From: Melioribacteraceae bacterium
Lineage (GTDB): Bacteria > Bacteroidota > Ignavibacteria > Ignavibacteriales > Melioribacteraceae
Direction of reading: 5' to 3'
Assembly: GCA_023230485.1 (NCBI GenBank)
Contig: JALNXG010000059.1
Location: 1-23,930, forward strand
DNA length: 23,930 nucleotides
Shown: positions 7,954 through 17,623 of the stretch, piece by piece
Position numbering within the stretch: position 1 is the first letter of the stretch
Layout of the letters: every line of letters starts with the position of its first letter
The notes under the pieces: model-generated
What the model was told of the DNA's origin: nothing
The model's input: only the letters and a program-made list of their open reading frames with translations
The model's database searches: none
Made by a program: the position numbers and the translations under genes

Positions 7954-8904
7954 TTATTTATAGTATTCATATTCATATACTGTATAGAATGCGGGTTTGT
8001 CTTCGCCTGTGTAACGAATTTGCTCGTTTTGCAAGCCATTCGGCAGATAATTAAATCGCACTTTGAATTGGCGTGAACCATCCGGTAAGAATAGCTCATC
8101 CTGCATTAAATTACCATTTGGATCATATTGCATAAAACGCTTTGACATGTTGTTCTCGATCCTAATTGGATTTCCTTTTTCATCAAAATTATTTTCAATT
8201 CGCATCTGACCCTGTGCATTTACTGCGATTTCTATATATCCTTTTCCTTCGGGTAGATATTCATAAGTCGATTCCTGTTTTTTCCCTCCCTTATCATCAT
8301 ATACCGTTTTCTTTACAATAACATCATTTAGATATTCATTCTTTTCATGTGCATATAGGACACCATTACTATTGAAAGTTTTTGTTTCTACAACATTGCC
8401 ATTTTTATCATAGAAATTTTGAATACTTGTCAAACCATTGCTCTCTTTATCATAAACTTTTCTTTCTATCTCTTTTCCCTGTTTATTGTATTTATAAAAA
8501 ATCTCTGACATTTTTAAGTCGTCTCCAGTAACAGTAAGACTATGGATTAAATTTCCTTTTTTATCATAGTCATAAGTGTAAAGTAAATCGATAGTACCGA
8601 TAGTCTTATATCTGATTAGTTTAATTCTTTCCCCTTTTTTATTGAAAAAGACTTCTTCGGTCAAAGTTTTACGTTCAGGGATGTTATCCAAAGAAGTAAT
8701 AAATGCCGCATATTTCGTACGTTTTTTTATCTTCTTTATTTTTGATTTTTCTATCTCATCTAAGTCCTGATTCTTAAATTCATACTTCTTAAGATTTTCT
8801 GTGTTTACTTTTTTCTTGACTTCAACAGATTCCTGCGACTTAGTACATTTTGTAAAAGTAAGCGAAAGTATAATTGTTAAAAAGATAAGAGTACGTTTAT
8901 TCAT
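7954..8904 (-). CDS. YD-repeat (RHS/YwqK-like) lipoprotein
   Basis: I use the ATG at 8904 as start. A TTG four codons earlier is also open, but GGGA lies six bases before the ATG. The 316-residue product has a lipoprotein signal ending LTFTKC, with lipidation at Cys20, followed by a Lys/Glu-rich segment. From about residue 90 onward it is a run of short YD-type repeats: YDKKGN, YNKQGK, YDKNGN, YDDKGG, FDEKGN, YDPNGN, each followed by a beta-strand-rich stretch. Such repeats form extended beta sheets in RHS and MORN/YwqK-like surface proteins; no toxin or antitoxin activity can be inferred. It starts 33 bases after the BrkB-family gene and is probably the last gene of that transcript. Function unknown; envelope location likely. 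Confidence 0.78.
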   Translation of the reverse strand: MNKRTLIFLTIILSLTFTKCTKSQESVEVKKKVNTENLKKYEFKNQDLDEIEKSKIKKIKKRTKYAAFITSLDNIPERKTLTEEVFFNKKGERIKLIRYKTIGTIDLLYTYDYDKKGNLIHSLTVTGDDLKMSEIFYKYNKQGKEIERKVYDKESNGLTSIQNFYDKNGNVVETKTFNSNGVLYAHEKNEYLNDVIVKKTVYDDKGGKKQESTYEYLPEGKGYIEIAVNAQGQMRIENNFDEKGNPIRIENNMSKRFMQYDPNGNLMQDELFLPDGSRQFKVRFNYLPNGLQNEQIRYTGEDKPAFYTVYEYEYYK

Positions 8905-8937
8905 TTTATTTCCCAAGTTATTTTGTAATTTAAAAAA

Positions 8938-9855
8938 TTATTTTCGAATACGCGGATGTTTTTCTCTGAAAAGCTGTCCGATTTCAGCTCCAATAATAAA
9001 CAAACAGGAGGAATAAAAAACCCAAAAAAGAATGCCAAGAACCAAAATAAATGCGCCATAAAATCGATTAGTATTTAGAAATATAGTGATATAAAAACCA
9101 AAGCCAAGACGTGCCCCTTCCCACATAACCGTAGTCCAAAACGCCGAAATTGCAGGCACTGTTTTGCCAAGTGCTTCATAAGGTATAAGATAAAATAGCA
9201 TAAAGAAAAGTATAAAAGTAACGAGCAGACCTACTCCCCAGATAAAGTAATCGAGAAATTCGCTCACACGTAAAATATTTAAGTACTCAATTTTATCCGC
9301 AGCATAGACTATAATATTAAATGCAGGAAGAACAAAAGTTGATATAGTTATAAACACAATCAGGACAATAACCATTCCTATATCTCGAAGCAGTCCCACT
9401 ACGGCACTTTTTCTTTTTACGGTATGAAATATTTTATTAAGTATTATTCTCATATTACTAAATAGCCAAGTGGATGTAAATACGAGACCTCCGATACCAA
9501 TAACTCCGGCAAAAGTTCTATATTCAATTACCTCAGGCAGTCGTTTAAATATCGCTTCTTTGGAGTATTCAGCAAAATCAGGATATGGAATTGTGGAATC
9601 GATAATACCACTAATAAGCAACTGAATAATTCCGCTTTCTAGATATTGGCTAAGAATAAAAAATATCGTAAGTATAAAGGGTACCATGCTAAGTAGAAGT
9701 GAGAAAGCCATTCCACCGCCATAAACTATAATATGATGCTCTTCCATTCTTTGGAAAAGCCCCTTAATATAATGGCAATAGAAATTGCTAATCGACCTGA
9801 AATACTTAGCAGGTATAATTTTTAAAACAAATTTTAGTTTATCGAATTTTGACAT
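8938..9855 (-). CDS. YihY/BrkB-family inner-membrane protein
   Basis: 305 residues, the usual length for the YihY/virulence factor BrkB (UPF0761) family. Family signatures include YGGGMAFSLLLSMVPFIL near the first membrane helix, TWLFSNMRIILNKIF in the middle, LFYLIPYEALGKTVPAISAF, and the C-terminal GARLGFGFYI and YGAFILVLGILFWVFYSS. Six membrane helices are expected. Once annotated as ribonuclease BN, the family has no established enzymatic activity. The start codon lies inside the end of purL: the two genes overlap by 17 bases in different frames, so they are co-transcribed and probably translationally coupled. Why a purine gene should be coupled to this protein is unclear. Confidence 0.92.
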   Translation of the reverse strand: MSKFDKLKFVLKIIPAKYFRSISNFYCHYIKGLFQRMEEHHIIVYGGGMAFSLLLSMVPFILTIFFILSQYLESGIIQLLISGIIDSTIPYPDFAEYSKEAIFKRLPEVIEYRTFAGVIGIGGLVFTSTWLFSNMRIILNKIFHTVKRKSAVVGLLRDIGMVIVLIVFITISTFVLPAFNIIVYAADKIEYLNILRVSEFLDYFIWGVGLLVTFILFFMLFYLIPYEALGKTVPAISAFWTTVMWEGARLGFGFYITIFLNTNRFYGAFILVLGILFWVFYSSCLFIIGAEIGQLFREKHPRIRK

Positions 9856-12073
9856 TCATCTTATCCGATAGTGTATTAAAATATGCTTCTGAAAGCACCT
9901 TTAGATCAAACTTATATTGATCATTTATTTTCAATTCATCTTTTGTAACCTTTCCGAGACAATGAAAAGGAGTAAACCCTTTAGATAAAATTTCTTCAAC
10001 TTCTAATTTATTCTCCGGTGCGATTGAAATAACGATACGAGATTGTGATTCGGAGAAGAATGAAAAATCTTCCCTCGTTTTTATAGGAATATGAACATGC
10101 GCACCAAGTTGATTATTTTCATTCATTATGCACGATTCTGCAATTGCTGAAATAATTCCCCCATCGGAAACATCATGAGCAGATTTTATAAATCTCTTTT
10201 CGATTAAACTTAACAATAACTCATGAAGGTCTTTTTCGATTTGCAGATCGATTTTAGGAATTGCTCCTGTAACAAGGTTATGAATCACCTTTAAGTATTC
10301 GCTTCCACCGATCTCTTCATAATCTTCGCCGAGAACATAAATAATATCTTCTTCATCTTTGAATACCGAAGTAACCACATTATTATAGTCTTCGATGATT
10401 CCAACCATACCTATAACGGGAGTTGGGAAAACCGCTGCATCGGGGCTTTCATTATAAAAACTTACGTTGCCGCCTGTAACCGGAGTATTGAAAAATCTAC
10501 ATGCTTCTCCCATTCCATTAATTGCTTCCTTGAAAGTCCAATAGATTTCGGGCTTATAAGGATTGCCGAAATTAAGGCAGTTCGTAACGCCCAATGGAGT
10601 TGCTCCAGTGCATACAATATTACGAGCTGATTCAGCCACTGCTATCATTGTCCCATTTTTGGGATCGAGATAAACGAATCTGCCATTACAGTCTGTCTTT
10701 GCCGCAATTGCTTTATTCGTTCCCTTAACCAATACCACTGCGGCATCAGATGGTCCCGGTCCGGTAATGGTATTAGTTCTTACCGATTGATCGTACTGTC
10801 TAAAAACCCATTTCTTCGATGCGATATTTGGGGAGGAAAATATTTTCAAAAAAGTATTACTAATAGAATCTGGTTCGCTAAGTGAATTAAGATCGAAAGT
10901 GGCTTTCTCTTTTATATAAACAGGCTCTTTTGTTTCGCGAATATAAACCGGTGCGCCACCACCAAGAACAAGATCAAAAGCAGGGATTTCCGATTTTACT
11001 TCACCATGATAATTAAGCTCAATGATTCCTGTATTTGTAACTTCACCAATAATTTCGCAGTTCAAATCCCATTTATCAAATATTGCTTTTACTTTTTCTT
11101 CATTCCCTTTCTTTACGACTACAAGCATTCTTTCTTGACTTTCCGAGAGCATAATTTCATAAGCTGACATATCTTTTTCGCGAAGTGGAACTTTATTCAA
11201 GTCGATCTTCATACCAGATTGACCCTTGGCACTCATCTCAGAGGTAGAACATGCAATGCCAGCCGCACCCATATCTTGAATACCGATAATTAAATCTTCT
11301 TTTATAATTTCTAATGTGGCTTCGAGCAGAAGTTTTTCGGTAAAGGGATCGCCTGCTTGAACTGAAGGGCGTTTTGATTCAGATTTTTCCGAAATCTCTT
11401 CCGAGGCGAATGTTGCACCATGGATGCCATCTTTACCCGTGGAAGAGCCGACAATCATAACAGCATTTCCTTCCCCTTTTGCGGTTGCTGAGGCTACTTT
11501 ATTATGCTCGACAATTCCGATTGACATTGCATTAACTAATGGATTTCCTTTGTAGCATTCATCGAAATAAACTTCTCCTGCCACAGTCGGAACACCAAAA
11601 CAATTACCATAATCGCCAATACCCTTTACGATATATTCAAATAAATATCTTGTACGTGCGTCTTCAAGATTGCCGAATCTCAAAGAATTAAGAGAAGCAA
11701 TTGGACGAGCACCCATAGTAAAAATATCGCGCTGGATTCCGCCTACACCTGTAGCGGCTCCTTGATACGGCTCAACTGCCGATGGATGATTATGACTTTC
11801 GATTTTGAAAGCGACAGCTAATCCATCCCCAATATCTATTAAACCCGCATTTTCTTCTCCTGCATCTACTAATAACCTTCCGCCTTTGCGAGGTAGCGTC
11901 TTAAGAAGAGCAATTGAGTTTTTGTAACTGCAATGCTCACTCCACATTACACTAAAAATTCCAAGTTCCGTAAAACGGGGTATTCTTCCGAGTATCTTAC
12001 AAATGTTAGAATATTCTTCTTCGGTTAATCCATGTTCTTTTGCTAATTCTAAATTTACTATCGGTTCTTTCAT
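9839..12073 (-). CDS. purL: Phosphoribosylformylglycinamidine synthase subunit II
   Basis: 744 residues, the small bacterial PurL form. It performs the ATP-dependent conversion of FGAR to FGAM, the fourth step of de novo purine synthesis, in the cytoplasm, using ammonia delivered from PurQ with PurS as the third subunit. Diagnostic motifs: VMWSEHCSYK at residues 42-51 (catalytic His47), ESHNHPSAVEPYQGAATGVG in the substrate and ATP region, GIQDMGAAGIACS in the middle, and SAHDVSDGGIISAIAES in the C-terminal AIRS-like half. Neither purQ nor purS is in the window. No frameshift or missing motif is visible. It is the first gene of a minus-strand run and is divergent from the phosphatase gene, with 156 bases between start codons. 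Confidence 0.98.
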   Translation of the reverse strand: MKEPIVNLELAKEHGLTEEEYSNICKILGRIPRFTELGIFSVMWSEHCSYKNSIALLKTLPRKGGRLLVDAGEENAGLIDIGDGLAVAFKIESHNHPSAVEPYQGAATGVGGIQRDIFTMGARPIASLNSLRFGNLEDARTRYLFEYIVKGIGDYGNCFGVPTVAGEVYFDECYKGNPLVNAMSIGIVEHNKVASATAKGEGNAVMIVGSSTGKDGIHGATFASEEISEKSESKRPSVQAGDPFTEKLLLEATLEIIKEDLIIGIQDMGAAGIACSTSEMSAKGQSGMKIDLNKVPLREKDMSAYEIMLSESQERMLVVVKKGNEEKVKAIFDKWDLNCEIIGEVTNTGIIELNYHGEVKSEIPAFDLVLGGGAPVYIRETKEPVYIKEKATFDLNSLSEPDSISNTFLKIFSSPNIASKKWVFRQYDQSVRTNTITGPGPSDAAVVLVKGTNKAIAAKTDCNGRFVYLDPKNGTMIAVAESARNIVCTGATPLGVTNCLNFGNPYKPEIYWTFKEAINGMGEACRFFNTPVTGGNVSFYNESPDAAVFPTPVIGMVGIIEDYNNVVTSVFKDEEDIIYVLGEDYEEIGGSEYLKVIHNLVTGAIPKIDLQIEKDLHELLLSLIEKRFIKSAHDVSDGGIISAIAESCIMNENNQLGAHVHIPIKTREDFSFFSESQSRIVISIAPENKLEVEEILSKGFTPFHCLGKVTKDELKINDQYKFDLKVLSEAYFNTLSDKMNVKIR

Positions 12074-12133
12074 AGTTTTCTGTCTTTAATTTTTAATCGA
12101 AATATCAATATAAGGAAATTAAAAAAAAATTGG

Positions 12134-12166
12134 TTTGCTAATTTTATTATAAAAGCGGTAAAATTG
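12134..12166 (+). promoter_or_regulatory. Candidate Bacteroidota-type promoter of the phosphatase gene
   Basis: TTTG at 12134-12137, 21 bases, then TAAAATTG at 12159-12166, which matches seven of eight bases of TAnnTTTG. It lies 63 bases before the ATG at 12230 in the divergent gap with purL. The spacing is slightly longer than the usual 19 bases. Confidence 0.35.
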
Positions 12167-12229
12167 TATTGATAATCTAACTATTATCTATCTACATTCG
12201 TCTAAATGGCAAGGAGAATAGGTGAAAAA

Positions 12230-14656
12230 ATGAAGATTAATGCGATTCGGAATAAATATTGGATAATTGCGGGTATATTAATAGCGGCATTAACTATAAT
12301 TTTATATCCATCCACCCCCTATAATAGCTTTGATCTAAAAGTAAATAGAAGCGAAGCTATCGAACTCGCTAAAAATTTCCTATCAGATCAAAAAATCGAT
12401 ATTACCGGTTATTCAATTGAAGGATTTTTTGAAAATTCACCAATTGAAAATAAATATCTATTAAAACAGCTTGGCAATAAAGAATATAAAAATGTTCTTA
12501 AAACAAAGGACTGGGCTTTTTATGGATGGGAAATAATGGTTCATAAAAATCTTGATAGAAATATTCCTCAGAATATCTATACAGTCAGCGTAAATCAAAA
12601 TGGGAAGATCACTTCATTCGATTGTCATTTAGCTGATACAACTAAAATACCATCGATTAATCCGGAAGAAGCAGAGAAGATATTAAAGAATTTTTCCATC
12701 TCCAATTTCAAAATTAATTTAGATGAATACTCGTTGGTAGAAACAAAAGAAGAAAAATATGTAAATAGAGTTGACCATAAATTTACTTGGGAGAAAAAAT
12801 TACCCGAAATAAATTCAGTTAATGTGATTACAGCTGTAATTCAAGGAGATAAACCGGGAAGTTTTGAAAATAATTTAAGAGTGCCCGATGCTTATAGAAA
12901 CTATTTTGAAGTCGGACAGGTAGTATTCATTACAGCATCAATTTTATTCGTATTCTTATGGATGATTAAAATATTCTGGATATTTATTAAAAAGTACCAT
13001 CAAGGAGAAGTTTGGTTAAATCTCGGTACTACCTTATTATTAATCTTTATCTTCACATCCATTATAGTATTAGTGAACTATTGGCCCGGACTCGGTAAAG
13101 GGCTTAATATAGGTACTCTCAATTTTATTACTACCAAAGTTATAGCATTACTTCTAAATGGAGTGTTATTATATTTTTTCCTTGGATTGCTAATATTTGC
13201 AAGCTGGTCGGTCGGTGAGTCTTTTGCAAGGAGTTTATGGAAAGAAAAATTAAGCAGCATTGATGCATTTACGAAAGGGAAATTTTTAACTCTAGGCGCC
13301 GGTGAATCCCTTTTCAAAGGAATGATACTCGGATCAGGTTTAAGTCTTTTATATCTGATAGGAAGCATCTTATTAAATAAACCCGGAACGCAATTATTTA
13401 TCACTCCAATTAATCTCTTATCAATATATAGCTCTTATCTTCCCGTTATAGATGTAATACTCGGAGCATTTTCCAATACAATTTTAGCAAGTGTAGTAAT
13501 TACATTTTTAACAATTAATATTACTTACCCTCGTTGGCAAAAGAAGTGGGTTTCGATAGTACTAACCGGTGCAGTGATGATGTTAAGTCAATCAGTAGCA
13601 GAAACACCGCCATCGGTAAATCTATTTGCAATTGATCTTTTGATCTATTTTCTATTTGGGTGTTTTACGGCATATATCTATTTCAAATACGATCTGCTTA
13701 CAGTAGCAGGAATGAATTTTTATGTATTTATAATTACACGTGTGTTCTTATTATCAGCCACTACTAATCCCTTTTATAATTATAATCTATATGCAATAAG
13801 TGTAGTAATATTAGCTGCTCCTGCAGTATATATTATAAGTAGATTTAGGAAAGAAGAATTTGTATTTGAAAATTATGGAGTGCCGGCGCATATACAGCGA
13901 ATTTCTGAACGAGAAAGATTAAAGAAAGAGATGGAGATAGCCGCAAAAGTTCAGTTAAGTTTATTGCCAAAAGAAGAGCCGCTTATTGAAGGATATGAAT
14001 TTTCGGCTTGCAGTATTCCGGCAGTAGAAGCAGGCGGTGATTATTTTGATTTCGTAAAACTCAATAGTAATCGGCTCGGAATTGCAATTGGCGATGTATC
14101 GGGCAAAGGTGTGGGTGCGGCAATTTATATGACGCTTACTAAAGGGATACTTCAAGCACATGCCGAGGAAAATGTTTCGCCGCGAATCGTACTTAGCAAA
14201 GTCAATCGTCTTTTATATAAAACGATTGAGAAAAATTCTTTCGTAAGTATGTTCTATGCGATATTGGATTATAAAGAACATACACTTCTTTATTCACGTG
14301 CTGGACATAATCCGGGAATTTTATGCAGTACCGAGGATGGCTCGACAAAATTATTAATGAGCCGCGGCATTGCACTTGGATTAGAAGAGGGTACAAAATT
14401 TACAAACACACTTAATGAAGAAACCATTTCGATTCGGCTGGGTGATTTCGTAGTTCTTTATACAGATGGCTTCACCGAAGCAATGAATAATACTCGGCAG
14501 ATGTATTCCGAAGAAAAACTGATTGAGTTTATTAAAAAGCATACACATCTTAGTACTAGAGATATGCTGGCAATGATATTAAAGGACGTCCGCAAATTCA
14601 CAGAGGGCTACCCGCAGAATGACGATATGACGATAGTGATTTTGAAAAGGGTGTGA
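12230..14656 (+). CDS. Membrane-anchored RsbU/SpoIIE-type PP2C phosphatase with multi-helix sensor
   Basis: I choose the ATG at 12230 (808 residues), since AGGTGA lies four bases upstream; an in-frame ATG at 12206 has no such signal. Layout: one membrane helix at 9-26, an extracytoplasmic segment to about 225, then about eight membrane helices from 229 to 548. A coiled-coil linker (ERERLKKEMEIAAKVQLSLL) leads to the SpoIIE-type phosphatase, about 575-808. All catalytic PP2C motifs are intact: GGDYFD near 602, GDVSGKG near 621, AGHNPG, LYTDGFTEA near 742 and DDMT near 798. Enzymes of this class dephosphorylate anti-sigma-factor antagonists in partner-switching cascades. No RsbW- or RsbV-like gene is nearby. 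The membrane region may be a CPBP protease fold without its catalytic residues (see findings). Phosphatase call is certain; signal and target are not. Confidence 0.9.
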   Translation: MKINAIRNKYWIIAGILIAALTIILYPSTPYNSFDLKVNRSEAIELAKNFLSDQKIDITGYSIEGFFENSPIENKYLLKQLGNKEYKNVLKTKDWAFYGWEIMVHKNLDRNIPQNIYTVSVNQNGKITSFDCHLADTTKIPSINPEEAEKILKNFSISNFKINLDEYSLVETKEEKYVNRVDHKFTWEKKLPEINSVNVITAVIQGDKPGSFENNLRVPDAYRNYFEVGQVVFITASILFVFLWMIKIFWIFIKKYHQGEVWLNLGTTLLLIFIFTSIIVLVNYWPGLGKGLNIGTLNFITTKVIALLLNGVLLYFFLGLLIFASWSVGESFARSLWKEKLSSIDAFTKGKFLTLGAGESLFKGMILGSGLSLLYLIGSILLNKPGTQLFITPINLLSIYSSYLPVIDVILGAFSNTILASVVITFLTINITYPRWQKKWVSIVLTGAVMMLSQSVAETPPSVNLFAIDLLIYFLFGCFTAYIYFKYDLLTVAGMNFYVFIITRVFLLSATTNPFYNYNLYAISVVILAAPAVYIISRFRKEEFVFENYGVPAHIQRISERERLKKEMEIAAKVQLSLLPKEEPLIEGYEFSACSIPAVEAGGDYFDFVKLNSNRLGIAIGDVSGKGVGAAIYMTLTKGILQAHAEENVSPRIVLSKVNRLLYKTIEKNSFVSMFYAILDYKEHTLLYSRAGHNPGILCSTEDGSTKLLMSRGIALGLEEGTKFTNTLNEETISIRLGDFVVLYTDGFTEAMNNTRQMYSEEKLIEFIKKHTHLSTRDMLAMILKDVRKFTEGYPQNDDMTIVILKRV

Positions 14657-14728
14657 AAAGAAAATTATTTGTAATTATGGGATAAAAAAGCGTATTTAGA
14701 TAATTAATTTTCTATTGTAGAGGCGTAT

Positions 14729-17605
14729 TTGACTAAATATGAAAGTGCATTTGCAGAAGTTTCAATCTTAGTTCAAGATTTTAAAGAAAACGAATCAAAA
14801 TATTTATCTCCTGCATATAGTGAAGTAGAAGTAAGAAAAGATTTTATTGATAAATTTTTTCATGCTCTCGGATGGGATGTATATCATAACGAACAAAAAA
14901 ATCCTTACGAGCAGGAATTAAAAATTGAAAAAAGTGTATCGATAGAGAGAGCACAGAAGAGAGCTGATTATGCTTTTTATATTGCGCCAAATTTCAGAGA
15001 TGTAAAGTTTTATTTAGAAGCAAAGAAACCATCGAGAAACCTATTAAATGCAGATAACTATTTCCAATCTTGCCGATATGGATGGAACTCACAAACAGAA
15101 ATAACCTTCTTATTCGATTTTGAAGAACTTCATATAATTGATTGCCGATTAAAACCGGATATCACAACAATTCTAAATAATAAAATTAAGCAGTATCATT
15201 ATAGCGATTACACAGATAAAGAAAAATTTTCTGAAATATATTGGCTCATAAGCCGTGAGGCGGTAGCAAATAATTCTTTGCAAAAATTCGCAGAGAGTCT
15301 TCCTAAGCCAAAAGGTAAGACATCGCAAAAAGGACTTCATAAAGGGCTTTACCAATCTATTGATGAGGCATTTTTAATTGAATTAGATGAAATTAGAGAT
15401 ACACTTGCAAAGTCATTTAAGAGAGCAAACCCAAATTTGGAAAGCGGCGAGCTTACCGAGATGACTCAGAGAACTATTGACCGGTTAGTATTTATTCGTT
15501 TTCTAGAAGATAAGCAGATTGAGCCGGAACACTATATAAGTGTCTTTGGGAAATCAAAAAATGCTTGGAAAGATTTTAGAAATGTTTCAAGAAAATTAGA
15601 TGCAAAATATAATGGTGTAGTTTTCAAAAAGCATTTTGTTGATAGTGATGATTTTATTGAGCCTTCAGATAAATCGTTCTCTCAGATTTGCGACGAACTT
15701 TCGCATGTAAACTCCCCATACAATTTCGATATTATTCCGATTCATATACTCGGTTCAATTTATGAACGGTTTTTAGGTAAAGTTGTAATTGCCACAGATA
15801 AACGGGTAAGGATAGAAGAGAAGCCCGAAGTAAGGAAAGCGGGTGGGGTTTATTACACTCCTCAATACATTGTTAATTATATTGTAGATAACACAGTCGG
15901 CAAACAGATTGAAGGAAAAACTCCCATAGAAATTGCCAAGTTAAGTTTTGCCGATATTTCATGTGGCAGCGGATCGTTTTTGATTACTGTATTTGATCGC
16001 TTGCTTGAGTATCATCGTAAATGGTATCAGGAAAATGAAGCGCAAGCTAAAAAGGATGGATGTTATTTTCAGGATGGTAAATGGATACTTTCATTAAAGC
16101 AAAAACAAAAAATCCTTACGAATAATATTTATGGTGTTGATTTAGATTCGCAGGCAGTGGAAGTAACTCAGTTATCGCTTTACTTAAAATTATTAGAGGA
16201 CGAAACTACTGCAACGGCTCAAGATACGTGGGTTATGTTTAAGGAACAGTTACTACCGAATCTCAAGAATAATATAATTTGTGGAAATTCATTAATAGGT
16301 ACGGATATACTTGAAGGCGGATTATTTAAGAGAGAAGATGAACTAAAATTAAAGCCGATGAATTTTGAAGATGCCTTCCCTGAAATAATGAAATCCGGTG
16401 GCTTCGATGCCATAGTAGGTAATCCACCGTATGTCAGGAATAGAGAATTAGATATTAAGAGCAAAAATTATTTCAAATATAATTATTTATGTATTCATGG
16501 ACAATATGATTTATATCAGTTGTTTTATGAGCGGGCAATAAAGATTATTAAAAATTATTCTTTTATAGGGTATATTTCTTCAAATAAATTTTCTATCACA
16601 AATTATGGTTATAAACTTAGAGACTATATTTTAAAAACATGCGAAATAGAAAAAATAATTGACGTCTCGAATATGGATGTTTTTAAAGAAGTTTCGACTT
16701 ATCCTTATATTGTAATAATAAAAAAGAGCCATACAATTGATCCTTTACATCATATTATAAGTTTAATTGCACAGGATCAGGATGATCTTATTAATCCTAA
16801 ATATTTTTCTTTATCACAAACATTCTTTTCATCATCTACAACTAAGAATTTTATTATAAAAATAATTCCTCAATTTTTTGAAAAATTTGAAACGAATACA
16901 GCTAAACTCGGAGATATTGCATCAATAAAAGAAACTATCCATACCGGAAATATTCGGGATAAATTAATTGGTAATAAATATATTAATGATAATTCTAAGA
17001 GATTACTTGCAGGAAAAGATGTACATCGCTATTGGATTGAGTGGAAAAATAGATTTGTAAATTATGATTCAAAAATTATAAATAAAAACAATGGTGAATA
17101 TGCTTCTCTCCCGGATAAAAAATATTTTGAATCCCCCAAAATTTTAATGAGAGAAATTGCAAATCAAATTGAATGTTATTATGATGACCAAGATTATTAC
17201 TCATTAAATAAAGCTTATTCAGTTCAGTTACTAGACGACACAACAAATTTCTTTTATTTATTGGGGGTTCTTAACTCAAAATTACTTTCATATTTTTTCA
17301 GAATTAAGTTTGAAGAAGCGCATGTTAGAGGAGGATATCTACAATTTAAAAAATTATATACTTCTCAACTTCCAATCAAATTGATAAATATAAACAATGA
17401 TAGAGAAGAACTTTTGTATAATCAGTTAATAGAATTTGTCGCAGAGATTCAAGAATCGAAAAGATTTTATTTGAAAAGTAAAACAGAAAGTGAAAGAAAT
17501 TATTTAGAAAAAAAATGTATTTCTCTTGATCGGCAGATTGATAATCTTGTTTATGAGTTATACGGATTAACTGAAGAAGAAATAAAAATTGTAGAATCAA
17601 CATAA
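14729..17605 (+). CDS. Type IIG restriction-modification enzyme (Eco57I/TaqI-C type)
   Basis: 958 residues in one chain combining nuclease, adenine methyltransferase and specificity parts. The start is TTG, with AGAGG five bases upstream; the nearest ATG is out of frame. N-terminal nuclease similar to HsdR_N: Asp80 in RADYAF, then E97-A-K99 in LEAKK, a PD-(D/E)xK set. Helical linker, about 150-370. Methyltransferase: motif I DISCGSGSF at 409-417 and motif IV NPPY at 565-568, giving N6-adenine methylation. The C-terminal TaqI-like specificity domain, about 750-920, has LLGVLNSKL and GGYLQFKKLYTSQLPI. It should recognise, methylate and cleave one asymmetric sequence. A sharp drop in GC content follows motif IV. 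An Mrr-type gene starts 18 bases downstream, so the two form a defence operon. Confidence 0.93.
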   Translation: MTKYESAFAEVSILVQDFKENESKYLSPAYSEVEVRKDFIDKFFHALGWDVYHNEQKNPYEQELKIEKSVSIERAQKRADYAFYIAPNFRDVKFYLEAKKPSRNLLNADNYFQSCRYGWNSQTEITFLFDFEELHIIDCRLKPDITTILNNKIKQYHYSDYTDKEKFSEIYWLISREAVANNSLQKFAESLPKPKGKTSQKGLHKGLYQSIDEAFLIELDEIRDTLAKSFKRANPNLESGELTEMTQRTIDRLVFIRFLEDKQIEPEHYISVFGKSKNAWKDFRNVSRKLDAKYNGVVFKKHFVDSDDFIEPSDKSFSQICDELSHVNSPYNFDIIPIHILGSIYERFLGKVVIATDKRVRIEEKPEVRKAGGVYYTPQYIVNYIVDNTVGKQIEGKTPIEIAKLSFADISCGSGSFLITVFDRLLEYHRKWYQENEAQAKKDGCYFQDGKWILSLKQKQKILTNNIYGVDLDSQAVEVTQLSLYLKLLEDETTATAQDTWVMFKEQLLPNLKNNIICGNSLIGTDILEGGLFKREDELKLKPMNFEDAFPEIMKSGGFDAIVGNPPYVRNRELDIKSKNYFKYNYLCIHGQYDLYQLFYERAIKIIKNYSFIGYISSNKFSITNYGYKLRDYILKTCEIEKIIDVSNMDVFKEVSTYPYIVIIKKSHTIDPLHHIISLIAQDQDDLINPKYFSLSQTFFSSSTTKNFIIKIIPQFFEKFETNTAKLGDIASIKETIHTGNIRDKLIGNKYINDNSKRLLAGKDVHRYWIEWKNRFVNYDSKIINKNNGEYASLPDKKYFESPKILMREIANQIECYYDDQDYYSLNKAYSVQLLDDTTNFFYLLGVLNSKLLSYFFRIKFEEAHVRGGYLQFKKLYTSQLPIKLININNDREELLYNQLIEFVAEIQESKRFYLKSKTESERNYLEKKCISLDRQIDNLVYELYGLTEEEIKIVEST

Positions 17606-17623
17606 TAAAAATTAAGAGGGTTT

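Noticed and set aside
12206..12229. Upstream ATG for the phosphatase gene
   Set aside because: It has no ribosome-binding sequence, whereas AGGTGA sits just before the ATG at 12230; the extra residues also delay the first membrane helix.
13078..13404. Minus-strand 108-codon open frame opposite the phosphatase gene
   Set aside because: It runs opposite membrane helices of a confident gene and reads as a typical antisense shadow.
14729..17605. BREX PglX methyltransferase
   Set aside because: The N-terminal nuclease motif and TaqI-type specificity end point to type IIG, and no other BREX gene is nearby.
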